In this document: piece by piece, positions 15,359 through 27,500 of the stretch
Layout: the number at the start of each line of letters is the position of its first letter
How positions within the stretch are numbered: the first letter of the stretch is position 1
Assembly: GCA_025024175.1 (NCBI GenBank)
Contig: QCXZ01000137.1
Span: 310,001-374,000, forward strand
Direction of reading: 5' to 3'
DNA length: 64,000 nucleotides
Source of the DNA: Rhyzopertha dominica
Taxonomy: Eukaryota; Arthropoda; Insecta; Coleoptera; Bostrichidae
The notes under the pieces: model-generated
What the model saw: the letters and a program-made list of their open reading frames with translations, nothing else
What the model was told of the DNA's origin: nothing
Databases searched by the model: none
Made by a program: the position numbers and the translations under genes

Positions 15359-16745
15359 TGTGACGAAAGAAAACAAACTAAGTGACAATTAATGAAAAAA
15401 TATAACCCGAAAGATCAATTAATATGTGCGCTTAAGCGGGCTGCCAGCTTTAGTGGAGATGGGCGGGGTATTAACCGATAGTAAAAAAACAAGGGCGCCA
15501 CGTGATTGAACCGCTAAGCGAATATCCGCCAATCACGAACCGCGGGTGAAAGATGTCAAAAATTCTGTGATCTAACAGGAATATCTCAACAAAAAAATCC
15601 AACGATTGTTCAACAAATTCTATTCAACAAAAATACAACCCAAGTACTTACATGCATCCAGCGGTGTCCTCGGTATACGTATATCGAGGTATCCACTGAA
15701 ATATCGGAAAATTAATTACAAAAAGGCTGTTTCGGGTATCGTGAACCGAAACGAATTGAATTTAAAAATTATAACACTATTGAACAATCAAAGCATAACT
15801 CTACCGTTGTAATAGAAACAGAACTATAAAGGCAAAACATTAATGCAAAATACTAACGAAACTAGTCAAAAGATTGAAGTTAATGTTAAATAATACTCGA
15901 TTACTTGACAATGAGAAAGAGATTTGAAAGTACAATATAAAATGAATTGATTTATATACAATGAGTGAACGTGAATCTCAACGAAATATTAAAATAACAA
16001 GTAGTATACATAGCTTAAGTTCGGGGCGATCTCTTCAGGTCACAAGGAACTGGTGAACATCAAAAGTAAATAGGTGCGATGTCGATAGGCTCCCTCAGGC
16101 TAAGGCTAACGGTGAACGGCTGTATATGGTATCCCGTGCCCCGCGATATCACCAGAGATAACAGGCCCTTGAAGAAACTTCTCGACAAAGAACGACAGTA
16201 CCTCAGCGTTGTAAATACTATTCGGCACTATTATAACCGACAGTAAAACCCTCAGCTGGTCGAGGGTCAANTCACAATACAGAATCGGCGTAGNAAATGT
16301 GATTAAACTTCCACACAANCGATCGAGTAGGCTTCCGAATCCCCTAGCTCGGGCAACATTTGCTAACGCACAAAAACCAAACCAACGTGCGAAATTTCAG
16401 CAAATATACGTGTAACTAGTCCAAATAATCCCGAAAATCGGTGAGTACACTATAACCACTCAAAATGGAACCTAGCTACGAAGCTTTTACTCGATTGCGA
16501 TTTATTTCTACGTTAACACGAGAACGTATCGCCGTTTAATGATAGATTTTTCCAGCTGAGAACGCGATTCTTATCAAGATACAAAAAAGAATGGAGCAAG
16601 AAACTCTCGAGCAGGACCGGTCGAGGTAAACCATGAAATACGCGAAGCAACGACCTGTTCTATTAAACCAATACATATACCAATGAATGACTGAATAAAT
16701 GTAAAAAAGGACTAAATATAACTTTTGCTAAATTATAGCGTTACA
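15359..16745. mobile_element. LTR-like (probable solo LTR) insertion, 4-bp target duplication GTTT
   Basis: The segment begins TGTGACG and ends CGTTACA, near-inverted TG...CA ends as in LTRs, and is bounded by GTTT at 15355-15358 and 16746-16749. Conceptual removal with one GTTT restores the transposase frame of the host element, which supports the exact breakpoints. No gag or pol sequence is recognised inside, so a solo LTR or small non-autonomous element is most likely. Three Ns occur at 16271, 16294 and 16319. Confidence 0.72.
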
Positions 16746-17579
16746 GTTTGGTGCGGTATTATTGGGTCCACCATTCTAGGTCCGTACATTTTTAACCATT
16801 CTTGAAGTGGTGGACGTTACCTTCATTTTTACAAAATGATTTTTAAGAAATCCTTCAAAATTTAAACTTGGAGGTGCGTAGAACAATGGAGTGGTTCCAG
16901 CACGATGGAGTACCTCCTCATACTACAGTGCAAGTAAGGAATCATCTTGACCATATGTATGCAAACACATGGATAGGAAGAAACGGACCTGTTGCCTCGC
17001 CGCCCCGTTCTCTAGATTTATCTGTTTTAGATTTTATTTAATGTGGTAAAATAAAAAACAAAGAGTGCCTAAGGAACCTAGAAACAATTAATGACACTTA
17101 AGAGTTGCCATTTTAGAAGCTTTTGCTATAATTGACAGATGTTTTATTAGAAAAGCAACTTACTCCATTTAAAAAATGCTATTTATGCATACAAAATAAT
17201 AAGGATTGCCTGAACACCTTTTGTAGTAATTCTTATTTAAGTTTTTTAAAGAAATACTCAAAATTTAGTTGTTTTTTTTTCAAAATATCTAGTAAGCCAT
17301 GATTTTTTTAAACCAAAACGTGCATTGTGTGAAGTCAACAAAACAGCGAATCTTTCTCTGCTAGTTTCGAGATCTCTCATACTTACCCTATATACCTAAT
17401 GCGCACCAAATAGATTATATCTTTTGTATTTCAATCAACCCTGTTTTCTGCTGATAAAAAATTATCACAGCTCCACTTAATAATAATGAATACCAACTGC
17501 ATCCAGTAAGAGTAACTTAATATTTGCCATAGACCCCATTAGACAAAATTTTTAAATTGATCTATGCGGAACCGGAGTA

Positions 17580-18060
17580 TTATTTATAAAACGTCGTCAC
17601 CGGCGTAATCCATCGATTTCCGGTCCTGTCGGCGCCACCTTTGATTGACCAAAACGACTTTCTGTGTCCCAGTCGATATTTTCGAGCTCAATTAACCGGT
17701 CCGCGGCACCGTGGGCGATAATACACCTTCCACAGGAGAGATAAAAGTCGTGGTCGTGATGTCGCACGGCGTTGCCATCATAATACCGTCGAACGTATGA
17801 TTATGTATCATTTGTCTGCGGCAGCGACGGGGCACGCACGCCGCCCGTCCAAATGACAGGTTGTCTCGACGATGATTTTCTGCCCGCCACAGTCTGGTGG
17901 GCAGACGACGACCGGTCCGGCTTTTTTCGAAGTCAAATTGAGGCGAATTCGACGCCCAGTCGCCGGATTAATAAACGAGCCGGTTGCGTAAAAGTTCGGC
18001 TTGTCCGTGGGTTGATTGGTAAAATTTTATTTCAATCGAATGCGCTGGTTTGGCTCACTT
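17580..18060. promoter_or_regulatory. GC-rich island with GGCGCCA and paired Smad-box motifs
   Basis: GGCGCCA is at 17631-17637. Further on, GTCTG and CAGAC face each other within a 17-bp stretch (CAGTCTGGTGGGCAGAC, about 17890-17906). Flanks are AT-rich. It begins about 190 bp after a transposon end and lies about 3.3 kb upstream of the I-Smad TATA box. An open frame across it (17853-18230) has no family resemblance. Candidate upstream enhancer. Confidence 0.35.
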
Positions 18061-19170
18061 GCCCGAATTTACCTGATCTCAAATTGAACATTACGTATTT
18101 TAAATCCCAGTTCAATTCTGAGCACAACAATACCAAAGACGGTGCATTTCCGTCGAACCGTTTACGAGATATGGTCGTGATTACTCGGAAACAGTGTGTC
18201 CACTTTGCAGCGCCAGTGCAGTGTCTGTAAGTTATTGTCTTTTTGGCGTGAGCACGTCTTTCCTCTAGCATATAATCTAATCACTAATTTAAATTAATTA
18301 TTAAACTGTTCACACACAAGATATATAGGTGTTTCCAATTTTACTATCATACTTTTCACAATTTATCCACTTTTCAGTGGTAATCGACTTCGTTCTTAAA
18401 AACGTCCACCACTCCAGCATTTAAATTAGGAGAATTATTATGCCTCCTAATCCCCTTTTTAAGATCACTCCAAATAAGTTCAGTTGTTTTTTTAACCTCC
18501 AAGAGTTGTTTCTTTGTAAAACATTCCTCAAAATATAAGTCATCATCTTTTCGCACTTTTCTGCCATGAATCCATTTACAGCTATATTTCCCACAGTTGG
18601 CTGTGAAATTTTGGTCATTCCACCTGTTTTTGCTTTGGTCCCACTTTCTCCCTCTGCATTTTTTATGTATTCTTAAACATTCAAAACTATTTGTTTAACT
18701 CCAGATGGTAATTAAAGCAGGTTGCAGGTAGATCTGTTCAAATAGATAATTTGTATTCATGTGAAATTGAATACTGCTTATCTTCAAATATATCATTCAA
18801 ATCCATAATATAAATAACACAGTGCTTACACAATCAAAACCGTATTCGCAGAATATTTCTTGTTGGTCTTTACACTATTGATATTGGTATTTTTAAAATT
18901 CCAAAATTACTAATAAGCTCTACCCAAAAATGCATCCCAGAACATGTCTTATTACTTTTTCCCATCTCTTATGGTTAATGAGAAACCCTGTACAATAAAA
19001 AGAACTCCCTCTTCTTTTACCTGATTTAACAACCTGTTGCTTTCAGGCACAGTATATGTTTATGGGGTAGATTTACGTCCAAATAATCACACTTTCTTGC
19101 TCTTTATATACAATAATTTATGACGTACGCAATTTTTTTTTCGAATACATTCCAACAAGTTTTCGCCTTG
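18061..19170. other. AT-rich upstream DNA with a small unassigned minus-strand frame
   Basis: Mostly AT-rich and featureless. On the minus strand, 18556-18374 encodes a 60-residue frame with charged sequence (TKKQLLEVKKTTELIWSDL), and an overlapping frame reads into it from 18618. It looks like a fragment of a repeat-borne protein, possibly a transposase, but I could not assign it. Confidence 0.3.
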
Positions 19171-19448
19171 AGTCTACACTAATAAGACGCAAAAGCGACG
19201 TCGTCGCAGACGGGCCCTGCCCCCTCGTGATAGTACGCTCTTTGGCTATGGCCGTGGGCCTCCGGGGGTAAAGGGGGGTTTGTTCCCATGATGATCTGGA
19301 TCTAAAAGCATAACAATATGTGGCGATAGGAGCCTTCTTTAAGCGCCGGGAAGTGTGTCTGCCTTGTCTGGACCCCGCCGGCACCTTATTCTGTTGGCAT
19401 TTGGGCCGGCAGGGACGGACTCGAAAAATTTCTACGGGCCACTTTGGT

Positions 19449-20163
19449 CGGGCAGTTGCAAATTAGTAGGTCATCCCGTTAACCCTATATTTTTGAGGCC
19501 AAATATGACGATTTTGTTATTAGTAAATTTCTGAAAAACGCTTCATTTAAAAATACATGATGTCAAAGTGTGCAGTGTGTAGTATTTATATCTAGGTGTA
19601 CTCCGATATTATTGTTAATATTATTGTAAAAACAAATGAATATCGAATAACTTTCTAATCCCTCCAACTTTTCTTGACGTACGCCCATGAAACCAGTGGA
19701 TTTTTTTCTAGTACCAACTTCATTGTCAGTTTTTTTGGTCTCTTGTAATTTTTAGACAAAATGCTTAGATTCAGAGATAAACGCCGTTTTGTGAAACTTT
19801 CCACCCTGCCTATTAGTAATAAATATCTTTTTCCAAGCCTATTTAGAAATGTTGTTAACTATTGGTTTGAGCACTGAAGACACATAGATGACAAAATTGT
19901 TTAAAAAATACATAAAATTGAGTTACAATATTGACAACGAGGGGAAAATCATTAATACTAATAGACTTTCGTACCAAATTTCAAATCGATACATCCAAAA
20001 CTGTGGATGATTATATCGCAAAAAACGATTTTTAAATATCAACTTTGATATCATGTATTTTTAAATGAAGCGTTTTTCAGAAATTTACCGATAATAAAAT
20101 CGTCATATTTTGGCCTCAAGAATCTAGAGTTAACGGGATCACCTACTAATTTGCAACACCCTG
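19449..20163. mobile_element. MITE-like element with ~115-bp terminal inverted repeats
   Basis: Left arm (TTGCAAATTAGTAGGT.. GTTAAC.. TTGAGGCCAAA.. GAAAAACGCTTCATTTAAAA, about 19456-19565) and right arm (about 20045-20155) are inverted copies with few differences. The right end reads ACACCCTG next to TA; the left end lacks the last few bases. The interior has no recognisable protein. Non-autonomous DNA transposon, probably Tc1/mariner-like by its CAGGGTG end. Confidence 0.75.
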
Positions 20164-20949
20164 TATTATAATCTTGAAAATTGTCCTATCTTCATTTTTA
20201 ACCTGTAATCGTCAATTTTTTGTTGAATTATTTCGCGACGAAGATTGTGATGGTTATATGGGGGGGGGGGTATTAAATTTTATTCTTTTGTTATTTATGT
20301 TAATTAGTTAGAGGAATGAAAAGGACAAAGATTACAACATTGACTATACTACATTGTTTTTGATATAAGCCTCCTTTGTCTTTTTCGTCTATTTTATCTT
20401 TCGCATTTCCTAGAAGATTATTGGTAGCAAAAGCCAGTTTTAAACGAAAATGTTTTAGTATACGTCCTAATCTTTTGGTAAGCCCAAATCCAAAAGGAAT
20501 TTTGATTCAATTCATATTCTACAGTAGTTGGTAAAGACAAAATGGTTACTTCTACAGTCTATTTTTATGCTGTATCTTTTTAAGTAAATTTTCTACTGTT
20601 GCTATATGAACTGCAACATTCTTGATACATTTAAGTTGTTTTTCAAAGTTAGCTTTTGATAATTGAAAATTAACCAATCTATTAACTAGGAAGTTCAAAG
20701 CAAAAATTATATGTTGATAAGAATTTAGTTTTTATTTATTTGAATCGTTTTGAAATAGAAAAATGTGTGGAATACGGCCCTGTTCCACGCCGGCGCCAAG
20801 TCCCCCCCACCACAGCCGACCAGACCGGTCCACTCGGTGTCGGCGTTCTCTCCTCGCCGTCAGTCGCGAGACTTCCTTCACGTAGAGCGCGCGCGCGCCA
20901 GTTCCGTCAACGAAATCCCTCGGGATCGCTCCCCGGAGTCCTCCAGGAA

Positions 20950-20957
20950 TATATATA
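20950..20957 (+). promoter_or_regulatory. Candidate TATA box of the I-Smad gene
   Basis: TATATATA lies in an otherwise GC-rich block, about 240 bp upstream of the first in-frame ATG. An ACAGT initiator-like motif follows at 20968-20972, somewhat closer than the usual ~30 bp spacing. A GGCGCCA occurs at 20792-20798 about 160 bp upstream. Start of transcription near 20970-20982 is an inference. Confidence 0.45.
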
Positions 20958-21196
20958 CAACCGGCGAACAGTGTGCCCCACGTCCGTACCCCAAGTGCAC
21001 GTCCCCGACGCGATGTCCGCGCTCGCCTGACAACCGAATCCGATGCCATCATCATCGTCGTCGTACCCCAGGTGATATGGTGCCGACGTCCGACGTCTCG
21101 GTGGTCTGATGCGTGTGTGATGCTGCCGCTGCTGCTGTCGTGGCGTCCAAATGCTGCCCCTCGTCCGACGAGCGCCGCCGCCCCCGTTGTTGTTCT

Positions 21197-21545
21197 ATGT
21201 TCATGTTTCGAAGCAGGCGGTCGAACCTGTCTAGGCGGCTGTTGAAGTTGCGGCGTCGTCCGGCTGGCGATGAGACGCGCCGCCTCGCCGAATCGGTGCT
21301 GTGCCGCCTGCAGGACAACCAGCTGGAGATGATGGCGGCGGCGGTGGAGGGCCGCGGCGCGGAACCGTCCAACTGCGTCCTGTTGCCGTTGGACGGGCAA
21401 CCGCACGTGCTGTGTTGCCAGCTGTGGAGGTGGCCCGACGTGAGGCAGGCCGACGAGCTGAGGAGGTTACCCAGCTGCAGCTCGAGCGGCGATCCGGTCT
21501 ACGTCTGCTGCAACCCCTACCACTGGAGCAGGCTGTGTCAACCCG
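21197..21545 (+). CDS. Dad: I-Smad exon 1: N-terminus and MH1 domain
   Basis: This exon encodes residues 1-116. The MH1 core is recognisable from CRLQDNQLEMMAAAVEGRG, then HVLCCQLWRWPDVRQADELRRL and VYVCCNPYHWSRLC. By alignment from memory with receptor Smads, all four zinc ligands are present (Cys before QLWRWP, Cys in LPSC, Cys and His in CCNPYH). The long DNA-contacting beta-hairpin of receptor Smads appears shortened to PLDGQ. The donor CCCG|GTGAGT is phase 1. The exon is strikingly GC-rich, like the 5' UTR before it. Confidence 0.93.
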
Positions 21546-24500
21546 GTGAGTACACCCTGCGACTGCCACCCGAACGAAAACGTCACTTACTAAAAGAGGG
21601 CCGTCAAATCAGATCCTTTTCGACGCTTTTCACACCCGGAAGTTGGTCAGATACACTCGATCTCGATCAGATTCATTATTTTTGGCATTTGCGCCTTGAC
21701 TCGATGGGTTTCTGTACAATAAAATGAGCTACATTAGTCTCATTAGATCAGAAATCGTCCCTTTTCTCGTTTACAACCTGTTCTATTGTTTTCCCTGCTT
21801 TAAAAGGTGGCTGGAGCAATCCATCTCGATTAATTTCATTTATGCCTGGACTCGTTGAATTTCTGCACTAAGCACTGGTAAAAATGAGCTACATTGGTTC
21901 CATTGGATAAACAAATCACTCCTTTTCAGGTTTACAACCTGTTGTATTGCTGAGTAAATTTAGTCTACACTTATCAAACTTTACAACAACCAATTCAATT
22001 GCTTTCCATGATTATAAGTTAGGGTATAAATGGCTAGAACAGTTTAACTCGTTTTAATTCATTTGCAAGTTGATTTGATGAGTTTCTATATTAAAAACTA
22101 GGGAAATTGGACTGCACCTTTGTAAAATTCGACCAGAAATCGTCGTTTTCCGCGTACACATGTTTTTAAGTTCCCTTGCCGAAAAGTAACTGCAGCGCTC
22201 CAATAATTCAGTTAAACTCGTTGCTTTTCCCGTTTACGCCTCGACTACATGAAATTGTATATTACATTGTTCAGTTCGATATAAAATCGTCCTTTTTCTC
22301 GTCTACAACTTATTACGCTTGTCATGATGAATAATTGTTATTTTTAATCTCGATAAATTCAACACCTACTTTTTATATTTGGTCCTAGATTATATGAATT
22401 GGGAGTAAATACAGTCTACGCTTGTCCAGGTAGTTAAAAAATGACCTTTTATTCGTTTACAATCTGTTCTTGGCCAGAAGTTGCTCTAAAGTAACTGGAA
22501 CAGTCAAACTCCATTAAATTTATTACTTTACGCATTTACACTTTGACTGAATGAATTCGTATGTTAAAAACGAATAAAAATGGGTTGCACTCGAGATTAC
22601 ACACTTATCAAATTCCATCATAATGTGACTGAAACAGTCCAATTCAACTAGTAAAAATGAGACTGTACTTACCAAAGTTAATCTAAAATCTCGTTTTTTT
22701 TTCTCTCAATTATTCGTATTTACTTTTACTTACGTTTGCTAGAAATTAGTATACACCTAAATTACAGCAAAAGTATCCCATTTATTTTAAAAATCGTTAC
22801 TTCTTTTTACGTATGCGTTAGATCGGTGGTAAGTCACAGTTGTGTTAACATAAAAGCACCAGGGGTTATACTTGAACGCAGAAACTTTATTCTTTGCTTT
22901 CTGTGTTTCTGAAGTAACAGTTACCACCTAAAAAATTGTTTATAATTCGTCAATTTCTTCTTTTATGTTATTAAAAATCACCACAGTTCGTACTTATATT
23001 TGACTCAATCCACTGCACTTACTAAACAAGAAACTCTCTCAAACGTTTTTCTTCATCAACATATACACGATTTTTCTTCATCTTCACTCTTCATAAGTTT
23101 TCTCGATGGCCATAAGCCAGTTGCTATGTCTTTTAATCTTCTCGATATCCATTTTGTATTAGGTAACTGTTTACTACATGAACCAGAAAGGTCTTAAAAT
23201 GTCTGCAAATCTTCATGTAGTCAGAAGTTTTGTCCATTTGGTTGTGCTTTGGTTGCGAACATTTTGAGGTCGTAGGAACACTCGAGATAAAGCAGATAGA
23301 TAAAGACTAACTATTGATAAAGATCGTGAAAACTAAATGTTGGTGATTTGATCCTTAATGGAAGGCACCTTTAGTGGGTAATTTTGCCTATCAGAACAAT
23401 AATTCTCTCTTTTAACTGTATTTTCTCCACTTATCACACCACCTGCTTCGCCAATCCCATTCGAGCTGGGGAATTAGCGACGGCGTAGAAAACCTCGCGA
23501 AATTTCTACACACCGAACATAATAATTGTTCTTTCACCCAAAGTTGGCGCTTGTGTTTCGTAACTCGTGAACCTCGCAGTGGGCTGTGAATGGCCGATAC
23601 AAACGTGCGTTCCTTGCGACATACTTGTCGTCAATTCATCCTTGAAGCCAATGCGGTGTTTGTTGACAGTTAAGATTCCGTATTTTCATGGAGCTGCACG
23701 TTGTTGCCATGTTCGTTCGGAAAGAAAATGTTCATTTTTGATTTTTCGTTGTTTTTTTTTATTTCTGGAAACAGAAGTTCCTTAGATGCATGGTGGGTAG
23801 ACCATAGTTTTCTTAAGCAGTAACAATAACAGAAACAACAATGTATTTTATTTTGAAGTCATTTGCCTTATAATAATATGATGAGTTTTGCTGATTTTGT
23901 TAATATCTCGCCGTCGTTTTATAAGGGATGGATTCTTATCTTCAACAAATATCTTAATGTTTTATTCGTGGCCTTCTTCAACTTCGAAAGAATTGAGTTT
24001 CTTATGCTTTGTCAGATACTCAATCTAATAAGTGATGAAAACAAACAATTAAGTCATTTTAAGTCGAATGGAATACTATTTACAGTATGAATGAAGATTA
24101 ACAACACTCTTAAATGGATCTTCCGTGGAAAACAGGATTCGTTTTTATGTCAAGATCGGAGCGCATTGTGCTGGAAGTGCGGCAACATTGCCCCCATCTG
24201 ACCAGCCCACTTGGATGCCATAGTTGGTTCTCGGAAGAGCGAGTTCAACTCCTCGACTTGTTCCATTTAACGATGCGCCTGTTATTGGCCTAATGGTCTT
24301 TTTTTGTCTAAACTGATTAGAGATGGCGTTTGGGTCGTATAAATACTGGTTGTACGGATCCTAGAGGCTTGCGACGTGTTTCAGCGCATGAAAATGTGAA
24401 TGGTGGTTTGCGTCTTGTGACNTGGCTGGCAACCGTAAATGTTTTTTTTTTATTTATTTCGTACTGTCCTTTAATATCGAGTCTGGAAAATGACACTTTA

Positions 24501-27500
24501 TGTCATTAATATAATTTTTCAAGCGTAAGTTTTCAAGAAAATTGTTATGTTTGAAAAATTCTGAAACACATAACTTTTGTCTGTATCCTACGATGAAAGA
24601 CTCTTTATTTTGTCGATATATGAGAAGAAGAGACGTGAGAGTTAAGAAAGCGCCCTATGGCAGAGACATCTAGTTTATCTGAAATTCCAAAAACAGCCAT
24701 GTGATGTTTGGCGAAATTTGATCCGTCACAAAGAAAAATTCGATTGGATAAGGGAGCGTTGAATAAATTGCCCCGGGTTCAAGACTTGGTCCTCTAACCA
24801 GTCGTTTACTGCTGTCATCACTTGATAATCTTCGTCATATCTGGTCCCACGTAGATATTCTTTCAATTTCGGAAATAAGAAGTAATCGCTGGGAACTAGG
24901 TCTAATGAATACGCAGGGTGTTCATGCAATTCAAATCCTGCGTCGTGAACAGCATTCATTGCAATATGGCATTTGTGTACATAAGCGTTGTCCTGTTGGA
25001 GCAAAATTCCTTTTCTCAATTTTCCCCGTCTTTTTTCTTTAATGCCTTCGTGCAATTTTGAAATTAAGTTGGAATACTAAAAACCTATAATTGTGTGTCC
25101 ACGGTCAAAAAAAAATCAACCATTAAAATTCCGCCAGCATCCAAAAAAATTGTGTCCATAATTTTACCAACAGAGGGCACAATTCCAAATTTGCATGGTG
25201 TAGGAGAACCTTTGTTCTGTTGTTTTGACTCTGGGTCAAAGTGGTGGACCCATGTTTCATAAGCAGTTACAAATCGAGAGAGAAACTCATCCGGGTCTGC
25301 TGAAAACTTTGCCGGACTGGCTTCAGAATGCAGGACTCTCGAACGTTTCTGATCAGGCGTCAACATTCTAGAGACCCAACGTGCAGATAGCTTTTTAAGA
25401 TCTAAAATATCTGTTAATATTTCTTCTTTGTGCCATATGAATGGTGTGTAATTTCAACTATCCGGCGAATGGTCATTCGCCTATCTGCCATTACCTTGTC
25501 ATGTACACGATTAACATTTTCCTGAATAGTGACAGTTACTGGTCGTCCGGCACCCTTTGCATTTTTCACACGTTTGTNTTCTCCATNCAAATTCTCGAGA
25601 CAAATTTTTTACCACTGGGTAAGAAGGAGCACTCTCACCTAATACACACACCCACCATGTCTTTCTTTTGGCGACAACCTTTTCTTTTGCAAATATTTTA
25701 TAANTGCGCGTATTTCAGATTTCTCCGTTGTTGAAAATTATTCGCGTAAATGCTAAATTATTTTAGCAAATAACGAATGACAATTCTGGTACTGAACAAT
25801 CCATTAATAGTCAAAGAATTGGGTATTATCACTTTTTTGAAAATTACGTAAAATAAATCTTGACGTGCATATATATCGTACGCAATGTTGAAAAAAACAC
25901 AAAAAAATATTATTAGGTAGAGAATTTCAGGTCTGAAATTCGAATCTTAGGAGTCACCGCCAAAACACATCTATCCAAGGTTATTCAACTCGTGACGTCA
26001 AGTGTCATGTAAACATTACCGAGGAGCATGCTGTTTAATGGTGTAGTATCATTTTTGTTTTGGAAAAGCTTTATTGTGGTGTTTATTGAAAGGACGGTGT
26101 AAGAGGTCGCACCAAAAAGTAATTATTGTGTAGTTTTACAAGCATCTATTATGTATGTAGTGTTGTTTTGTACATGGTTATAAAAGTACTTCAGTCAGTA
26201 GAGCTAACAAAATTTTTGTAACCGTTCCTCGAGATTATCAATGTATGAAAAAGTTGTTTAAGGCCCCTAGGCGTGATATGCCGAAATCGCAAAGTTTGTT
26301 TTTCTGTTGTGAAGATCATCTTAATTCTTACTGTAAGTTTTATATTTTTTTTGGGGTTATAAATGTTTACCATTCAGTTTCCATTTTGTTGTAGCTTCAA
26401 GAGGATATGAAAAATTATATGCGTTTTAAGTTGATAGAGAGAAATGTTATAATAAAGAACAACGTTATTCCCCATATATTCGACTGTTAGCCAGACTGAA
26501 AACGAGCCGCAAGAGCCCCGAAAATAAATCGCAATTTATATTTATTCTGACCGCTAAAATAAATGTCAAGTTTAGGGTACATTTTTGATTCTTACATTTT
26601 TATGTTTACAAATAATATNTTTCCAACAACCCACTTTGATCAAATTATCAATGCTGCGTTAATTTGATAAAAAGTTCACTTATGCTGTTGCTTTTACGTT
26701 CCTCATCTCCCCCGCGTTGAACCGCTCGTCCCTGTACACAAATTCCATAACAGTGAACATGTATTCAGAAGTCATGACGCATAAGTATTTCACTTTTTCT
26801 TGGCGCATTTAATTCGCTTGTCACAAAATGAACGCAAACAACAAACTGATAAATTGACGGGCTGAGGCTGACGCGTGACGCGTTGATCCCAGATGTAAAC
26901 AAGCGGCCATTTACAAGACACCTGACGTCACGGCCAATATGTTCACGTTTTGGCGGTCCCTTTAAATATTCACATTTTTAATATTAAAAATACACCTTAC
27001 GATCCATTTTTTCGAATTTATAAGCTGTCACAGCTGTTTTGTGGATTAGCTGCTACCTAATAATATGCAATTTAACAAAATATAAATACATGGCAAATAC
27101 CCAATTTCACTTGTAATGTTATTGTGTTTGACAATGCCAGTTACCATACTGTAATAGTTGATAAAGTTTCAAACAATATTATTCTGAAGGGTTGCGTTTC
27201 AGGATTTTTCCAAAAACATAACAATTGTAGAATTATACCAGCTATTCCACTGTAATACCGCTAGGCATATCATATTGAGGTGTTACTTGTAATGTCACTT
27301 GGAATGTCACTGCCACGGGATTGTTTTGTAGCCCAGGAATCGGTCAATGAATTTGAGGCGGTTATTTTGTGGATAGGCGATTTACGGGGTTATCTGCGAC
27401 CGTATTATATGGCAATAAATATCATTTAGCTGCCGATAAAAATATTAATTTTTTACTATTACTCTCAAAAATAGTGGCCCGCGCAGATAAACCCGGGCCG

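Larger units (their letters stand above)
14239..17390 (+). mobile_element. Composite Tc1/mariner-type element with two nested insertions
   Basis: The left end (TA then CAGGGTGAGT...ATCTCGAAAACTAGCAGAG) is matched in inverted orientation at the right end (CTCTGCTAGTTTCGAGATCTC... ACCCTA then TA). The inverted homology extends for about 170 bp, through CATGGCTTACTA and GAGTATTTCTTTAAA. The plus-strand interior encodes a decayed transposase: an HTH-like part near 15040-15180 (ALNTGVSQSTVVKTLK), the WCGIIG region at 16748, WFQHDGVPPHTT at about 16893-16930 and the WIGRNGPV block at about 16972-16995. A 186-bp MITE lies in the left inverted repeat and a 1387-bp LTR-like insertion interrupts the transposase. 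Stops show it is dead. Confidence 0.8.

Noticed and set aside
20732..21569. Long overlapping open frames on both strands across the first I-Smad exon (minus 21406-20732, 21569-21231 and others)
   Set aside because: They are shadows of GC-rich DNA. The plus frame alone carries the MH1 signature, and the others are low-complexity Arg/Ala/Pro sequence.
24205..24260. Possible tRNA or tRNA-derived SINE (AGTTCAACTCC B-box-like)
   Set aside because: The T-arm stem does not pair with a 7-nt loop, and no acceptor stem or anticodon arm could be drawn; the A-box match is poor.
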